A DNA stretch of 64,000 nucleotides from assembly GCA_002722095.1 (NCBI GenBank), contig PBKG01000016.1:62001-126000 (forward strand), given 5' to 3'. This stretch comes from Rhodospirillaceae bacterium. Lineage in GTDB: Bacteria; Pseudomonadota; Alphaproteobacteria; UBA8366. A program made the position numbers and the translations under genes. Shown here piece after piece: positions 1-8,138 of this stretch. The notes under the pieces are model-generated. The model made no database searches, had not been told where the DNA came from, and saw only the letters and a list, made by a program, of their open reading frames with translations. Each line of letters starts with the position of its first letter. Position 1 is the first letter of the stretch.

Positions 1-774
1 CAGTTCGGGCTTACTTTCGAGAAACGGTGGATAAAACCCGTCTTTGGTGCCCCAGATATTGCGGATCGGCAGGCCCTTTAAAGCTATCAATGCCTTTATC
101 AAATTATCGCGGGGGATGAAATCCTTGGTCCGAATTCGGGCACGGGGCGCATTGCCGCTCTGCAGATAGACCGCGAGATCATCCAGACACTCGGGCTTTG
201 CGATCATCATCTCTGCGAGATTGTGTTTGTGCGCCTCCCAACGATCTTCGTCGGTCTCCGCCCGTCGCCAGCTCTTCATCACGCGCTGAACCTCGGCCGT
301 CGCGGTCAGCCGTGCGGACGCACACATGGTGAGCGTCTTGGCGCGGTCCTTGAAACGCAAGGCGGTATTGGCCGCCATCGCGCTACCATAGGAGAAACCG
401 ACGAAATGCATACGCGCGTCGGCGGGAATAATTTCCGAAACGCCGGTTTCGAATGCATCGATGATACATTCGAGACTGTAGGGCTCCGGCGGCAGGTCCG
501 AATCTCCCAGACCCGGTGCGTCCGAACAGTAAACAGAGTAGTGCTCGGAAATGATCGGGATATTACGGATCCAATGTGTCCAGGATCCATGATTTCCGTG
601 GAAAAACAGCACCGGCTCACCCTCGCCCCATTTGTGCCAGACCAACGATCCGTTTCCGCAGGGAGTCTCTATTCGCTCGGCGGCTTGCGCAAAACGGGCA
701 ACGCACTCTTCATTCGTTTCGTCCGAACGAGGAACAGCCCCCGCCAATAATTCCTGTTGATCTGCCGTCAGCAT
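1..774 (-). CDS. alpha/beta hydrolase, third of a tandem set (partial, runs off the window)
   Basis: This is an alpha/beta-hydrolase-fold protein; its substrate is unknown. The reading frame is open for 258 codons from the ATG at 774 to base 1 with no stop, so the C-terminus, including the expected catalytic His, lies outside the window. Visible motifs are the oxyanion-loop segment FFHGNHGSWTHW, the nucleophile elbow GFSYGS and the acid-loop segment IWGTKDG. The ATG is 6 bases after the stop of the preceding hydrolase, and an AGGGG Shine-Dalgarno overlaps that stop, so the start is well supported. Layout and sequence resemble the two upstream hydrolases, so a tandem duplication is likely. The three enzymes probably act on related esters, C-C bonds or thioesters, but nothing in the sequence fixes the substrate. 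Confidence 0.85.
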   Translation of the reverse strand, partial: MLTADQQELLAGAVPRSDETNEECVARFAQAAERIETPCGNGSLVWHKWGEGEPVLFFHGNHGSWTHWIRNIPIISEHYSVYCSDAPGLGDSDLPPEPYSLECIIDAFETGVSEIIPADARMHFVGFSYGSAMAANTALRFKDRAKTLTMCASARLTATAEVQRVMKSWRRAETDEDRWEAHKHNLAEMMIAKPECLDDLAVYLQSGNAPRARIRTKDFIPRDNLIKALIALKGLPIRNIWGTKDGFYPPFLESKPEL

Positions 775-780
775 CGCCGC

Positions 781-1614
781 TCACCCCTGCAACATCTCGA
801 GGGCCATGGAGTTGAATTCCTCGGCGGCTTCGTAAGGCGTCCAATGACCTGCGTCCGGGATAACCCGAAAGTCGGAACCCGGCTGGACTTCTTCAAAGAC
901 GGCTCGCCGCTCGTCCATATACATCTCGGCATAAATGTCTTTCTCGCCCCAAATACCGAGCAACGTGCCTTTCAATTTCGGCAATGCGTCTAGCAAAGCC
1001 GGCGTACTGGCAATATGGCGCGACTTCATGCGAGCGCGGCGCGTATTCCGATCCTGCAGACAAACCGCAACGTCATCGACCTTGGCGGGATCACCGAACA
1101 TGATGACTTCCAGATTGCGCCGATGACAGGCAAGCCGTTCTTCTTCGGTATCCGCCTTGCGCCAATCCTTCAGCCCCGATACCGGACCCTTCTGGCAATC
1201 GAGACCGTTGGAGCCGACGACAAGCAATTTGTGAACACGTTCACCCTGCCAAACCGCCGTGTTGCCGGCCATGATCCCACCGAAAGAAAATCCGCAAAGC
1301 CGCAGCCTGGTCGGCGGAGGCAAAATATGGTCGAGCCCGTCCGACAGGATTTTACTGATATTGGGCGCATCGTGCGGCTCCGGTGCCATCGCCGAGTCCC
1401 CGTGGCAAGGAATATCCGGACAGACAACCTGAAAATGTTCAGCGAAATATTCGATATTATTGATCCAGTGCATCCAGCTACCGAAACCGCCATGGAAGAA
1501 AACCAGCGGCTCGCCTTCGCCCCAAAGATGCCAGACCATCTCGTCGTCGCCGCAGGGCGAGGTCCGCACCTCCGCTTTGGCTTCGATGGCTGCGATATGT
1601 TCTTCCGCTGTCAT
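781..1614 (-). CDS. alpha/beta hydrolase, second of a tandem set
   Basis: A 277-residue alpha/beta hydrolase, usual length for the family. It shows the oxyanion segment FFHGGFGSWMHW, the nucleophile elbow GFSFGG, the acid in WGEKDIY and the catalytic His in DAGHW, so the triad is complete. The start is ambiguous. The ATG at 1614 follows the previous gene's stop (1619) by 4 bases with GGA at a fair distance. An ATG at 1635 would overlap that gene by 17 bases and add seven residues (MPRLDED). It lies between two paralogues on the same strand, so co-transcription is likely. The substrate is unknown; meta-cleavage-product hydrolases and esterases are equally possible. Confidence 0.85.
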   Translation of the reverse strand: MTAEEHIAAIEAKAEVRTSPCGDDEMVWHLWGEGEPLVFFHGGFGSWMHWINNIEYFAEHFQVVCPDIPCHGDSAMAPEPHDAPNISKILSDGLDHILPPPTRLRLCGFSFGGIMAGNTAVWQGERVHKLLVVGSNGLDCQKGPVSGLKDWRKADTEEERLACHRRNLEVIMFGDPAKVDDVAVCLQDRNTRRARMKSRHIASTPALLDALPKLKGTLLGIWGEKDIYAEMYMDERRAVFEEVQPGSDFRVIPDAGHWTPYEAAEEFNSMALEMLQG

Positions 1615-1618
1615 ATCT

Positions 1619-2518
1619 TCATCCAACCTTGGCATCCGTTTCTCGGGTATTGACCCCCAGCTGTTCCAGGGCGATCCGATTGAAGGCTTCCGGTGCCTCA
1701 TACATCACCCAATGCCCCGCCTCGTCAATAACCCGGCAATCGGCGCCGGGGCATACCTTTTGAATGAATTCCATCCGTTGGTCGAGGCTAGGGATTGCGT
1801 AGATATCGCCCCGTCCCCAAATGCCGCTCAGCGGTATGCTTACCTGTTCAAGCGCCTGGCCAAGCGTATCGGTACCCGCGATGCGATAACTGCGAAGCCG
1901 CGCGCGGGCGACATTCTCTGATTGGAGATAGACCGCCTGGTCGTCAATGTTGTCGGGATCGCCAATCATCAAAATGCCCAGATTATGGCGATGAACGGCG
2001 CGGCGTTCCTCATCGGTTTTTGCCGCACGGAGCGATTTCGGCTCGTCCGGCAGCCCGGCCCATGACTGACCAAGCGCCCCCGCGCCAACCAGAACCAGAT
2101 GTTCGATCCGCGCACCCATGCGCACCGCGACGTAGCCGCTATTTATGCTGCCAAACGAGAAAGAGAGAATTTTGAATTTCGTTTCCGCGCCGATCAGCGT
2201 GTCGATACCAGTGCAAATAATATCCGCCAGATGCCCGACGGAACGGGGAAAATCGCTGGTATCAAAAGGTATCGGCGGATTGGCGGAATCGCCAAGACCA
2301 GGTATGTCGGCCACATACAGGGTAAAATGCTGGGCCAGCGTGGGGATGTTCAAAACCCAATGCCGCCAGGAACCGGCCCCGCCATGTAGCATAATCAGGG
2401 GCGGCCCTTCGCCCCAAACGCGCCACGCCATTGTGCCGTCGCCACACGGGGTCTCCCGAAAGGCAGACTCCAACATAAGTTTGGCCTCTAAAGCCTTTGC
2501 GTCTTCCCAACTACTCAT
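1619..2518 (-). CDS. alpha/beta hydrolase, first of a tandem set
   Basis: A 299-residue alpha/beta hydrolase with the oxyanion segment LHGGAGSWRHW, the nucleophile elbow in LSFSFGS (the usual first Gly is Ser), the acid in WGRGDIY and the His in DEAGHW. It is the promoter-proximal member of the three-hydrolase run. No clear Shine-Dalgarno marks the start. ATG 2518 is chosen because its distance to the shared PCGDG motif matches the paralogues and because ATG 2533 abuts a hairpin with a T-run. Starting at 2533 would add five residues. The substrate is unknown. Confidence 0.82.
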   Translation of the reverse strand: MSSWEDAKALEAKLMLESAFRETPCGDGTMAWRVWGEGPPLIMLHGGAGSWRHWVLNIPTLAQHFTLYVADIPGLGDSANPPIPFDTSDFPRSVGHLADIICTGIDTLIGAETKFKILSFSFGSINSGYVAVRMGARIEHLVLVGAGALGQSWAGLPDEPKSLRAAKTDEERRAVHRHNLGILMIGDPDNIDDQAVYLQSENVARARLRSYRIAGTDTLGQALEQVSIPLSGIWGRGDIYAIPSLDQRMEFIQKVCPGADCRVIDEAGHWVMYEAPEAFNRIALEQLGVNTRETDAKVG

Positions 2519-2533
2519 GATCGGCGATGGCAT

Positions 2534-2568
2534 AAAAGATGCGCCGCCCTCGCGCAAGAGAGCGGCGC
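2534..2568 (-). terminator. putative Rho-independent terminator after the dehydrogenase gene
   Basis: On the minus strand a GCGCCGC/GCGGCGC stem of 7 pairs, extended by CTC/GAG across one mismatch, is followed by ATCTTTTAT. It lies 20 bases after the dehydrogenase stop at 2589 and just before the first hydrolase. It could end the dehydrogenase transcript or attenuate hydrolase expression. Confidence 0.5.
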
Positions 2569-2588
2569 AACGATTATGTTCGAAAGTC

Positions 2589-3500
2589 CTATTCCGCTGC
2601 TTTGGCGCGTTCGCTTTTTACCGGCAAATGCTCGACGAAAATTTTCAAACATTGCTCGAGGGACCGATCGCGATCGTAATTCTCTCGCGTTTCCCGGCCA
2701 ATTGGGGTCGAATCCAACAACTCCATAATTTCCGCCGCTCCCTGATGGAAATGCGAGGACGAACCGGCGCTTCCCATGGTTTGGGCGATCTCTTCCATTT
2801 CGCCGACCCAGCGGCCCGCATCGAGCGGCAAGCGCGGCAACATTTTTTCGATATCGGACCAAATGGAGGGCCGGCTCAATCTCAGCGCCGTGTGCAATTG
2901 TTCGCTAACCCCCAGCGCCTCGGCCGCAACCAGTGCAGTGGTATAGAGCGTCCAACTCCCTTTGGTGATCGCCGCGTAGCACATCTTTGCCGCTGAAGCC
3001 TTGCCGATTTCCGGACCGAGGTCGATCACATCGATATATTTTCCATGGATCGCCTGGATGGCCTTGGCATTCGGGCCGCTGACATACATGCTCGTCGCTC
3101 GCTCGCGAGTACCCGGGCCCGGCCCGACAATACCGCCATCGACATAGTCGGCGCCGGCCTCGGTGATTGGCGCGCCGGCGAGTTTCGACGTATCCGGCGA
3201 AATTGCGTTGCAATCCACATAGATCGGCGTTTCGCCGGTTCGTTTCATTGCCTCGGCCACCTCTTTCGCGGTACCGACTGCATTAGCCGGCGGCATAATC
3301 GAAAGGATCAAATCCGCTTCGCGGGTGATATCATCGAGATTAGACACATCTTCGAATTCCGCCTTTGCAGCAAGCTCTTTGGTTCGTTCGCTGCGATCCG
3401 CCAAACAAGTAATGATCCGGAAGCCGGCTTGTTTGAGCGCGATTCCGTAATTGTGGCCCATATCCCCCGGGCTCAGGACTGCGACCGTTTCAATTGCCAT
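2589..3500 (-). CDS. NAD(P)-binding dehydrogenase of the 6-phosphogluconate / beta-hydroxyacid type with DUF1932 C-terminus
   Basis: A 303-residue soluble oxidoreductase. The N-terminal Rossmann fold starts at residue 4 with a modified dinucleotide motif (LSPGDMGHNYG). The segment VDCNAISPDTSK near residue 100 and the GGIVGPGPG segment near residue 123 fit the substrate and catalytic loops of beta-hydroxyacid dehydrogenases. Residues from about 185 to 260 match the helical DUF1932 domain. The usual catalytic Lys region is represented by GKASAAKMCYAAITKGSW. The start at 3500 has an excellent AAGGGGGA Shine-Dalgarno. It is divergent from tctCBA across 196 bases. A role in degrading the substrate imported by TctCBA is an inference from position only. 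Confidence 0.85.
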   Translation of the reverse strand: MAIETVAVLSPGDMGHNYGIALKQAGFRIITCLADRSERTKELAAKAEFEDVSNLDDITREADLILSIMPPANAVGTAKEVAEAMKRTGETPIYVDCNAISPDTSKLAGAPITEAGADYVDGGIVGPGPGTRERATSMYVSGPNAKAIQAIHGKYIDVIDLGPEIGKASAAKMCYAAITKGSWTLYTTALVAAEALGVSEQLHTALRLSRPSIWSDIEKMLPRLPLDAGRWVGEMEEIAQTMGSAGSSSHFHQGAAEIMELLDSTPIGRETRENYDRDRSLEQCLKIFVEHLPVKSERAKAAE

Positions 3501-3696
3501 GATTTCCCCCTTCGAAGCATCTTCCCTTTAACTACACGTAGGGCGATTTGGTTGCCCTTTTTAGGATCATCATAGCAGAATCTGGTGCTGGAAAAATATG
3601 ACAAGCCTGTGTTAGGTTTTGGGCCAAGCGGTTAGGGGCACAATGAATACCGCTGCCGTATATAGACTGAACAATATTTTGCATAGGGAGGACATT

Positions 3697-4662
3697 ATGC
3701 ATCTCAAGAAAATACTAGCAGCTGGCGCTATTGCCACCATGGCGTCTCCGGCGTTTGCTGCGTTCCCGGAAAAACCGATTACGCTTGTCGTCGGCTTTGG
3801 CGCCGGTGGTGGCACCGACTCCTATGCCCGTGCGCTTGCTTCGGTGGCACCGACCTACATCAACAATCAGCCTTTGATCATCGTCAACAAGGCCGGTGGC
3901 TCAGGCGTACCAGCCGCGAAGTACGTAGCGGACTCCAAACCTGATGGTTATACGCTCTATCTCGCATCCGGCGGATCGTTCTATTTCTCGACCCAGTTCC
4001 GGAAAGCTCCGGTTGATCCGTTCAAAGATTTCAAGATCGTCTGCATGGTCGGCCGCCTGTTGCCCGCCGTGTTCGTTCATAAGGAAAGCAAATTCAAAAC
4101 CGCCAAGGAACTGGTCGATCACGTTAAGGCCAACCCTGGGAAATTACGTTATTCCACGCCTGGCCGTACCAGCACCTGGGGCATCGCCGGCTTGGCATTC
4201 GCCAAACGTAATAATTTGAAGGCCGTTGACGTTCCGGCTAAAGGCGGTTCGCCAGCACGTGGTCTTTTGATCGGTAAACAGGTCGATTTCTCGGTTATCG
4301 GCGTCCATCTGATCAATGGTTTCCAGGATCAGGTTAAGGCGCTCGGTTTGATCTATCCCGAACGCGACCCGAACAACAAAAAGATCCCGACAGTTAAGGA
4401 ACAAGGTCTGAATCTTCTCGAAGTGTTCACGCCGATGATCATCATGGCGCCGAAAGCCGTTTCGGATAAGCGCATCGCCGCTTTGGACGGAGCATGCAAA
4501 AACATGACGGGCCATAAAGCTTACGGGAAATTGCTGAAGAAAGCTGGTTTGCCGGCGAAATATAAGGCCGGTCCGGCGACGCTCAGCTACTACAAAGGGC
4601 TGACAAAACAATGGAAGCCTTTGGTGGATGAGCTGAAAGCAGCGAGCAAGAAAAAGAAATAA
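3697..4662 (+). CDS. tctC: tripartite tricarboxylate transporter substrate-binding protein (TctC/BugD family)
   Basis: A 321-residue periplasmic binding protein. A Sec signal peptide covers about residues 1-21 (basic MHLKK, hydrophobic core, ASPAFA cleavage site). The mature protein starts with FPEKPITLVVGFGAGGGTD, the family's N-terminal signature with the loop that binds carboxylates. Start 3697 is chosen because of the AGGGAGG Shine-Dalgarno and the signal peptide; the open frame extends further upstream without meaning. It is followed by tctB and tctA and is separated from them by a strong hairpin. Family members bind citrate, aromatic acids, terephthalate and others, so the ligand cannot be named. 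Confidence 0.92.
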   Translation: MHLKKILAAGAIATMASPAFAAFPEKPITLVVGFGAGGGTDSYARALASVAPTYINNQPLIIVNKAGGSGVPAAKYVADSKPDGYTLYLASGGSFYFSTQFRKAPVDPFKDFKIVCMVGRLLPAVFVHKESKFKTAKELVDHVKANPGKLRYSTPGRTSTWGIAGLAFAKRNNLKAVDVPAKGGSPARGLLIGKQVDFSVIGVHLINGFQDQVKALGLIYPERDPNNKKIPTVKEQGLNLLEVFTPMIIMAPKAVSDKRIAALDGACKNMTGHKAYGKLLKKAGLPAKYKAGPATLSYYKGLTKQWKPLVDELKAASKKKK

Positions 4663-4683
4663 CCGTACAATCAATTCGGTTTT

Positions 4684-4708
4684 GGGGTGAGTGCACGGCA
4701 CTCACCCC
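4684..4708 (+). promoter_or_regulatory. strong intercistronic hairpin between tctC and tctB
   Basis: GGGGTGAGTGC at 4684-4694 pairs perfectly with GCACTCACCCC at 4698-4708 across a 3-base loop: 11 base pairs with no mismatch. No clear T-run follows (ACTTTCCG), so it is less likely a full terminator. It is better explained as an mRNA 3'-end stabiliser or partial attenuator that lets the binding protein be made in excess over the membrane subunits. Confidence 0.6.
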
Positions 4709-4761
4709 ACTTTCCGTTTAGCTCTCCATTTTCAGACAGCTATTTTCGGCAGGGTTACAGC

Positions 4762-5322
4762 ATGTCGGCACGCAATAATTTTATTTCGTCTCTCGTGATG
4801 CTAGCGGTCACGCTGATTTTCTTCGTTCAGGTTTTCAGAATCGAGGAAGATCCGTTCGGCCACGGCATGGATCCCGACACCTTCCCACTCAGCGTTTGCA
4901 TCACCTTGCTGATACTGACCGTGGGTTTTGTCATCTTCTCGTTCTTTGCAATGCGCAAGGAAGAACCGGAATCACTCAAGCTGGAAAGTTTGGAGATTTT
5001 GGGACGAAAAATCGCCGACTTGCCTCACGAACTTTATCTATTCATTGCTTGGGTTCTGCCCATGTCCGCGATCGCTTTCGCATATTTGGGCTTGATGAAC
5101 CTTTTCCAATATTTGATCCCGTCGATATTGTGTCTGTCCGCAACGCTTGCCCTCTTCGGCAACCGCGGGATCAAATGGTTGGTTACGATTCCGACAATTT
5201 CGATGAGCGTCTATTACATCGTTTTCTTTGGCGTTCTCAGGCTCTCCGAACCGCGCGGACTCATATTGGAATTCGATAACTTTTATATTTTCGGATCTTT
5301 CCGGAAGTTTATTGGCGTGTAG
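4762..5322 (+). CDS. tctB: tripartite tricarboxylate transporter small membrane subunit TctB
   Basis: A 186-residue inner-membrane protein with about five hydrophobic segments: near residues 8-27, 44-68, 93-115, 120-140 and 143-165. Size and pattern fit the small TctB subunit, which pairs with TctA to form the membrane part of a secondary, cation-coupled carboxylate importer. Start ATG 4762 is preceded by GGCAGGGTT and gives a normal TctB N-terminus with an early membrane span. It sits between the binding protein and TctA, 12 bases before tctA. TctB proteins vary in sequence, so the assignment rests on size, topology and operon position. Confidence 0.88.
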   Translation: MSARNNFISSLVMLAVTLIFFVQVFRIEEDPFGHGMDPDTFPLSVCITLLILTVGFVIFSFFAMRKEEPESLKLESLEILGRKIADLPHELYLFIAWVLPMSAIAFAYLGLMNLFQYLIPSILCLSATLALFGNRGIKWLVTIPTISMSVYYIVFFGVLRLSEPRGLILEFDNFYIFGSFRKFIGV

Positions 5323-5334
5323 GGGCTGCAAGCT

Positions 5335-6867
5335 ATGGACCATCCAATTGTCGACGGTTTCATTACGCTATTCACCAGCGGGTGGGCGATTTTTTACGCA
5401 ATTCTGGGCACGACAATCGGCCTGCTCGCCGGCGCGACGCCTGGCCTAACCGCCTCGGCGGCGATCTCGATGATCATTCCGCTGTCCTTTTATCTCGAAC
5501 CCTTATCGGCCCTGATTTTCGTCTATACGATCGGTAAATCAGCGAGCTTCGGCGGGTCCATCCCTGCGATTTTGTTCAATACCCCCGGCACGCCGCAAGC
5601 TTCCGCGACACAAATTGAGGGTTATCCGCTCACTCGCCAAGGCAAGCAGGGCAAAGCTTTGAAAATGGCGGTAATCGCCTCGGCGGCCGGCGACATGTTC
5701 TCAGAATGTCTATTGATATTCGGCGCCGCGTTTATCGCCATCTATACCGCTCGCATGGGGCCACCGGAAATCTTCGCGGTCTATTGCACGGCCTTCGTCA
5801 TTATCGGCAGCGTCATCGGCGCCTCGATCATGCGTGGCCTGATCAGCACTGCGTTAGGGATATTGCTAGCCATTATCGGCCTCGACCCCATCAGCTCGCT
5901 GCCGCGGCTCACGTTTGAAGTAAATTACCTGGAAACAGGCATCGGGCTTGTGCCGGTTCTCCTCGGCGTCTTCGTTTGTTCGGAAGTGTTCGTCCAGATA
6001 GCCGACCGAGGATCGCTCGGCTCCGAACGTATGATGTCGGAACGATCGAAAATACCCGAAGACAATTACGTACCTTGGTATGAACTGAGACGATGCCTGC
6101 CGGTCATGGCCAAATCTACCGGCATGGGCACGATTATCGGCATGCTGCCGGGCGTCGGCGCGTCAGCCGCCTGTTTCGTCGCCTATGCAGAAGCCCGCCG
6201 CTCCGCCGCACCCGACGACAAATGGGGGGAAGGCGAAATCAAGGGCGTCGCCGCCGCCGAAGCCGCCAACAATTCGGTGTCCGGCGCAAATATTATCCCG
6301 CTGCTGACGCTTGGCATTCCGGGTAGTGTTGCCGCGGCCCTCCTAGGAGGCGTTTTCCTCATTCATGGCATGCATATCGGTCCGCGTATTTTCATCGAAG
6401 AACGCGATACGATTTATGGCCTGTTCGCATCGGGCATTCTCTGCATCATTACCTATTTCGTGATGGGATATTGGGGAAGCGGAGTAATCGGCCGAGCGAT
6501 GGCGCGGTTACCCATGCGGGTCATTTATCCCTTTATCTTCCTGACCTCGGTCGTTGCCGTCTATGCGCTCCGCAACACATTGTTTGACGTGGCCATGATG
6601 TTGATATTCGGCTTTGTCGGCTATTTCTTCAAAAAGTTCGACTACAGCCTGCCCGCTTTCATTATTGCATTCATTCTCGGTCCGGGTGCCGAACGGGCGC
6701 TGCGCCAGGCATTATTGCTGCATAATGACGGACCCATGATCTTCCTGGAACGGCCATTGGCGATCTTCTTTATTTTCCTGGCCATCCTGGTGATCGGTAT
6801 TCGGATTTGGCAAACCACCCGCGCGAAGGGAGATCCATTGGCAGCGGGCTCATCGCGTCAGGAATAA
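5335..6867 (+). CDS. tctA: tripartite tricarboxylate transporter large permease subunit TctA
   Basis: A 510-residue, highly hydrophobic permease, the full length for TctA. It shows the family's conserved segments: GATPGLTASAAISMIIPLSF near residue 30, FGGSIPAILFNTPGTP near residue 72, GMLPGVGASAACFVAYAEA near residue 265 and NNSVSGANIIPLLTLGIPGS near residue 310. Around 11-12 membrane spans are expected. It forms the translocation path with TctB and receives substrate from TctC. It is the last gene of the tctCBA operon and converges on a minus-strand CoA-transferase 17 bases away. The substrate is unknown; nearby CoA-transferase and dehydrogenase genes suggest an organic acid. Confidence 0.95.
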   Translation: MDHPIVDGFITLFTSGWAIFYAILGTTIGLLAGATPGLTASAAISMIIPLSFYLEPLSALIFVYTIGKSASFGGSIPAILFNTPGTPQASATQIEGYPLTRQGKQGKALKMAVIASAAGDMFSECLLIFGAAFIAIYTARMGPPEIFAVYCTAFVIIGSVIGASIMRGLISTALGILLAIIGLDPISSLPRLTFEVNYLETGIGLVPVLLGVFVCSEVFVQIADRGSLGSERMMSERSKIPEDNYVPWYELRRCLPVMAKSTGMGTIIGMLPGVGASAACFVAYAEARRSAAPDDKWGEGEIKGVAAAEAANNSVSGANIIPLLTLGIPGSVAAALLGGVFLIHGMHIGPRIFIEERDTIYGLFASGILCIITYFVMGYWGSGVIGRAMARLPMRVIYPFIFLTSVVAVYALRNTLFDVAMMLIFGFVGYFFKKFDYSLPAFIIAFILGPGAERALRQALLLHNDGPMIFLERPLAIFFIFLAILVIGIRIWQTTRAKGDPLAAGSSRQE

Positions 6868-6884
6868 ACGCGCAATTCTGAAGA

Positions 6885-8138
6885 TTACAATATGCCGTCC
6901 TTTTCGAGCTGCTCGATTTCAGCCTCGGTAAGTCCGAGCAATTCCCTATAGACTTCGGAATTATGATGGCCCGACGTTACTGCGGCACCATCATAACCGG
7001 TCTCCGCTGCGCTTAGTTTGATCGGAAATCCGGCTGCCGCCAGCCCAGGCAGGGCACCCAACGCAGGATGCATCAGCGGCACGATCATTTCGCGTGCGTG
7101 CATATGCGGCCATTCTTTGATCGTATGGATATCCTGTACCGCACTTGCGGGCACGTTGGCCGCTTCCAAGGCAGAGAGTGCGTCAGCGGCAGTAATTCCT
7201 TTCGACCAATTTTCAACGAGCTCATCCACCTTGTCGTTGTGTCGAACTCGCCAGCTCATATCCGCATAGTCGGAATCTTCCGCCAGTTCGTCGCGGCCGA
7301 TTATACGCGCAAGTTTGGCCCAGTTTTCGTTGGTGGTGACGCCAATGACGATCGTACCATCCTTGGCTTCGTAGGTATTGAACGGCGAAAAGCGCGGAAT
7401 GCGATTGCCTTGCTGCAACGGCCAATCCAAGTCGCCAAATGCCTCATGAGGATCATCGTACAAGAGCGAAAAAAGGCAATCGACCATCGAGATATCGACG
7501 AATTGGCCCCTGCCCGTACGGGTGCGCTGGAACAAAGCTGCCAGCACACCGGATAAGGCGAAACTGCTGGAAATCGCGTCCGCAAGCGCCGAGCCCGCTT
7601 TCATCGGTTTGCCGCCCGGTTCGCCGGTCAGGCTCATCAATCCCGACATCGCCTGCGCCATCACATCGAAAGACCGCTTGCCCGCTTCGGGCCCAGTCGA
7701 GCCGTACCCGGTGATGGCGCAACAAATAATTTGAGGATGCTTTTTCGAGAGAGTTTCGTAGTCGACACCAAGTCTCTCCGTCACGCCGACGCTGAAATTA
7801 TCCACCACGACATCCGCATGCTCGGCCAATTGGTAGAACAACGCCTGGCCTTCGTCACTCTTGAGGTTGAGCGTGATTGCCTTCTTAGCTCGGCAGCGTT
7901 TGAGAAATACCGCGCCCAGATCATCATCCGTCTGGCGCTCTATTGAGACGCCCTTCGGGCCGGCAAAAAGCGGAGTGCCCGACGCATGGTCGCCTGCAGG
8001 CGGGTCAATACGAATGACCTCCGCCCCCAGGCCCGCAAGAAACAATGTCGCTAGAGGGCCCGAAAAATATTGCGTCAGATCTAGAACGCGAACGCCGTCC
8101 AGAACCCGCTGTTGCCCGTCATCTGCTCCGCCGCTCAC
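6885..8138 (-). CDS. family III (CaiB/BaiF) CoA-transferase
   Basis: A 417-residue class III CoA-transferase that moves CoA between acyl groups through an aspartyl-CoA anhydride. The N-terminus LDLTQYFSGPLATLFLAGLG and the later GYGSTGPEAG are family motifs. The likely catalytic Asp is in SFDVMAQAMSG near residue 164. Start is GTG at 8138, which overlaps the UGSC selenoprotein stop as GTGA. Translation is therefore probably coupled to read-through of the Sec codon in the upstream gene. Its neighbours suggest that it activates an acid in the same pathway as the UGSC protein; the acid is unknown. Confidence 0.92.
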   Translation of the reverse strand: MSGGADDGQQRVLDGVRVLDLTQYFSGPLATLFLAGLGAEVIRIDPPAGDHASGTPLFAGPKGVSIERQTDDDLGAVFLKRCRAKKAITLNLKSDEGQALFYQLAEHADVVVDNFSVGVTERLGVDYETLSKKHPQIICCAITGYGSTGPEAGKRSFDVMAQAMSGLMSLTGEPGGKPMKAGSALADAISSSFALSGVLAALFQRTRTGRGQFVDISMVDCLFSLLYDDPHEAFGDLDWPLQQGNRIPRFSPFNTYEAKDGTIVIGVTTNENWAKLARIIGRDELAEDSDYADMSWRVRHNDKVDELVENWSKGITAADALSALEAANVPASAVQDIHTIKEWPHMHAREMIVPLMHPALGALPGLAAAGFPIKLSAAETGYDGAAVTSGHHNSEVYRELLGLTEAEIEQLEKDGIL

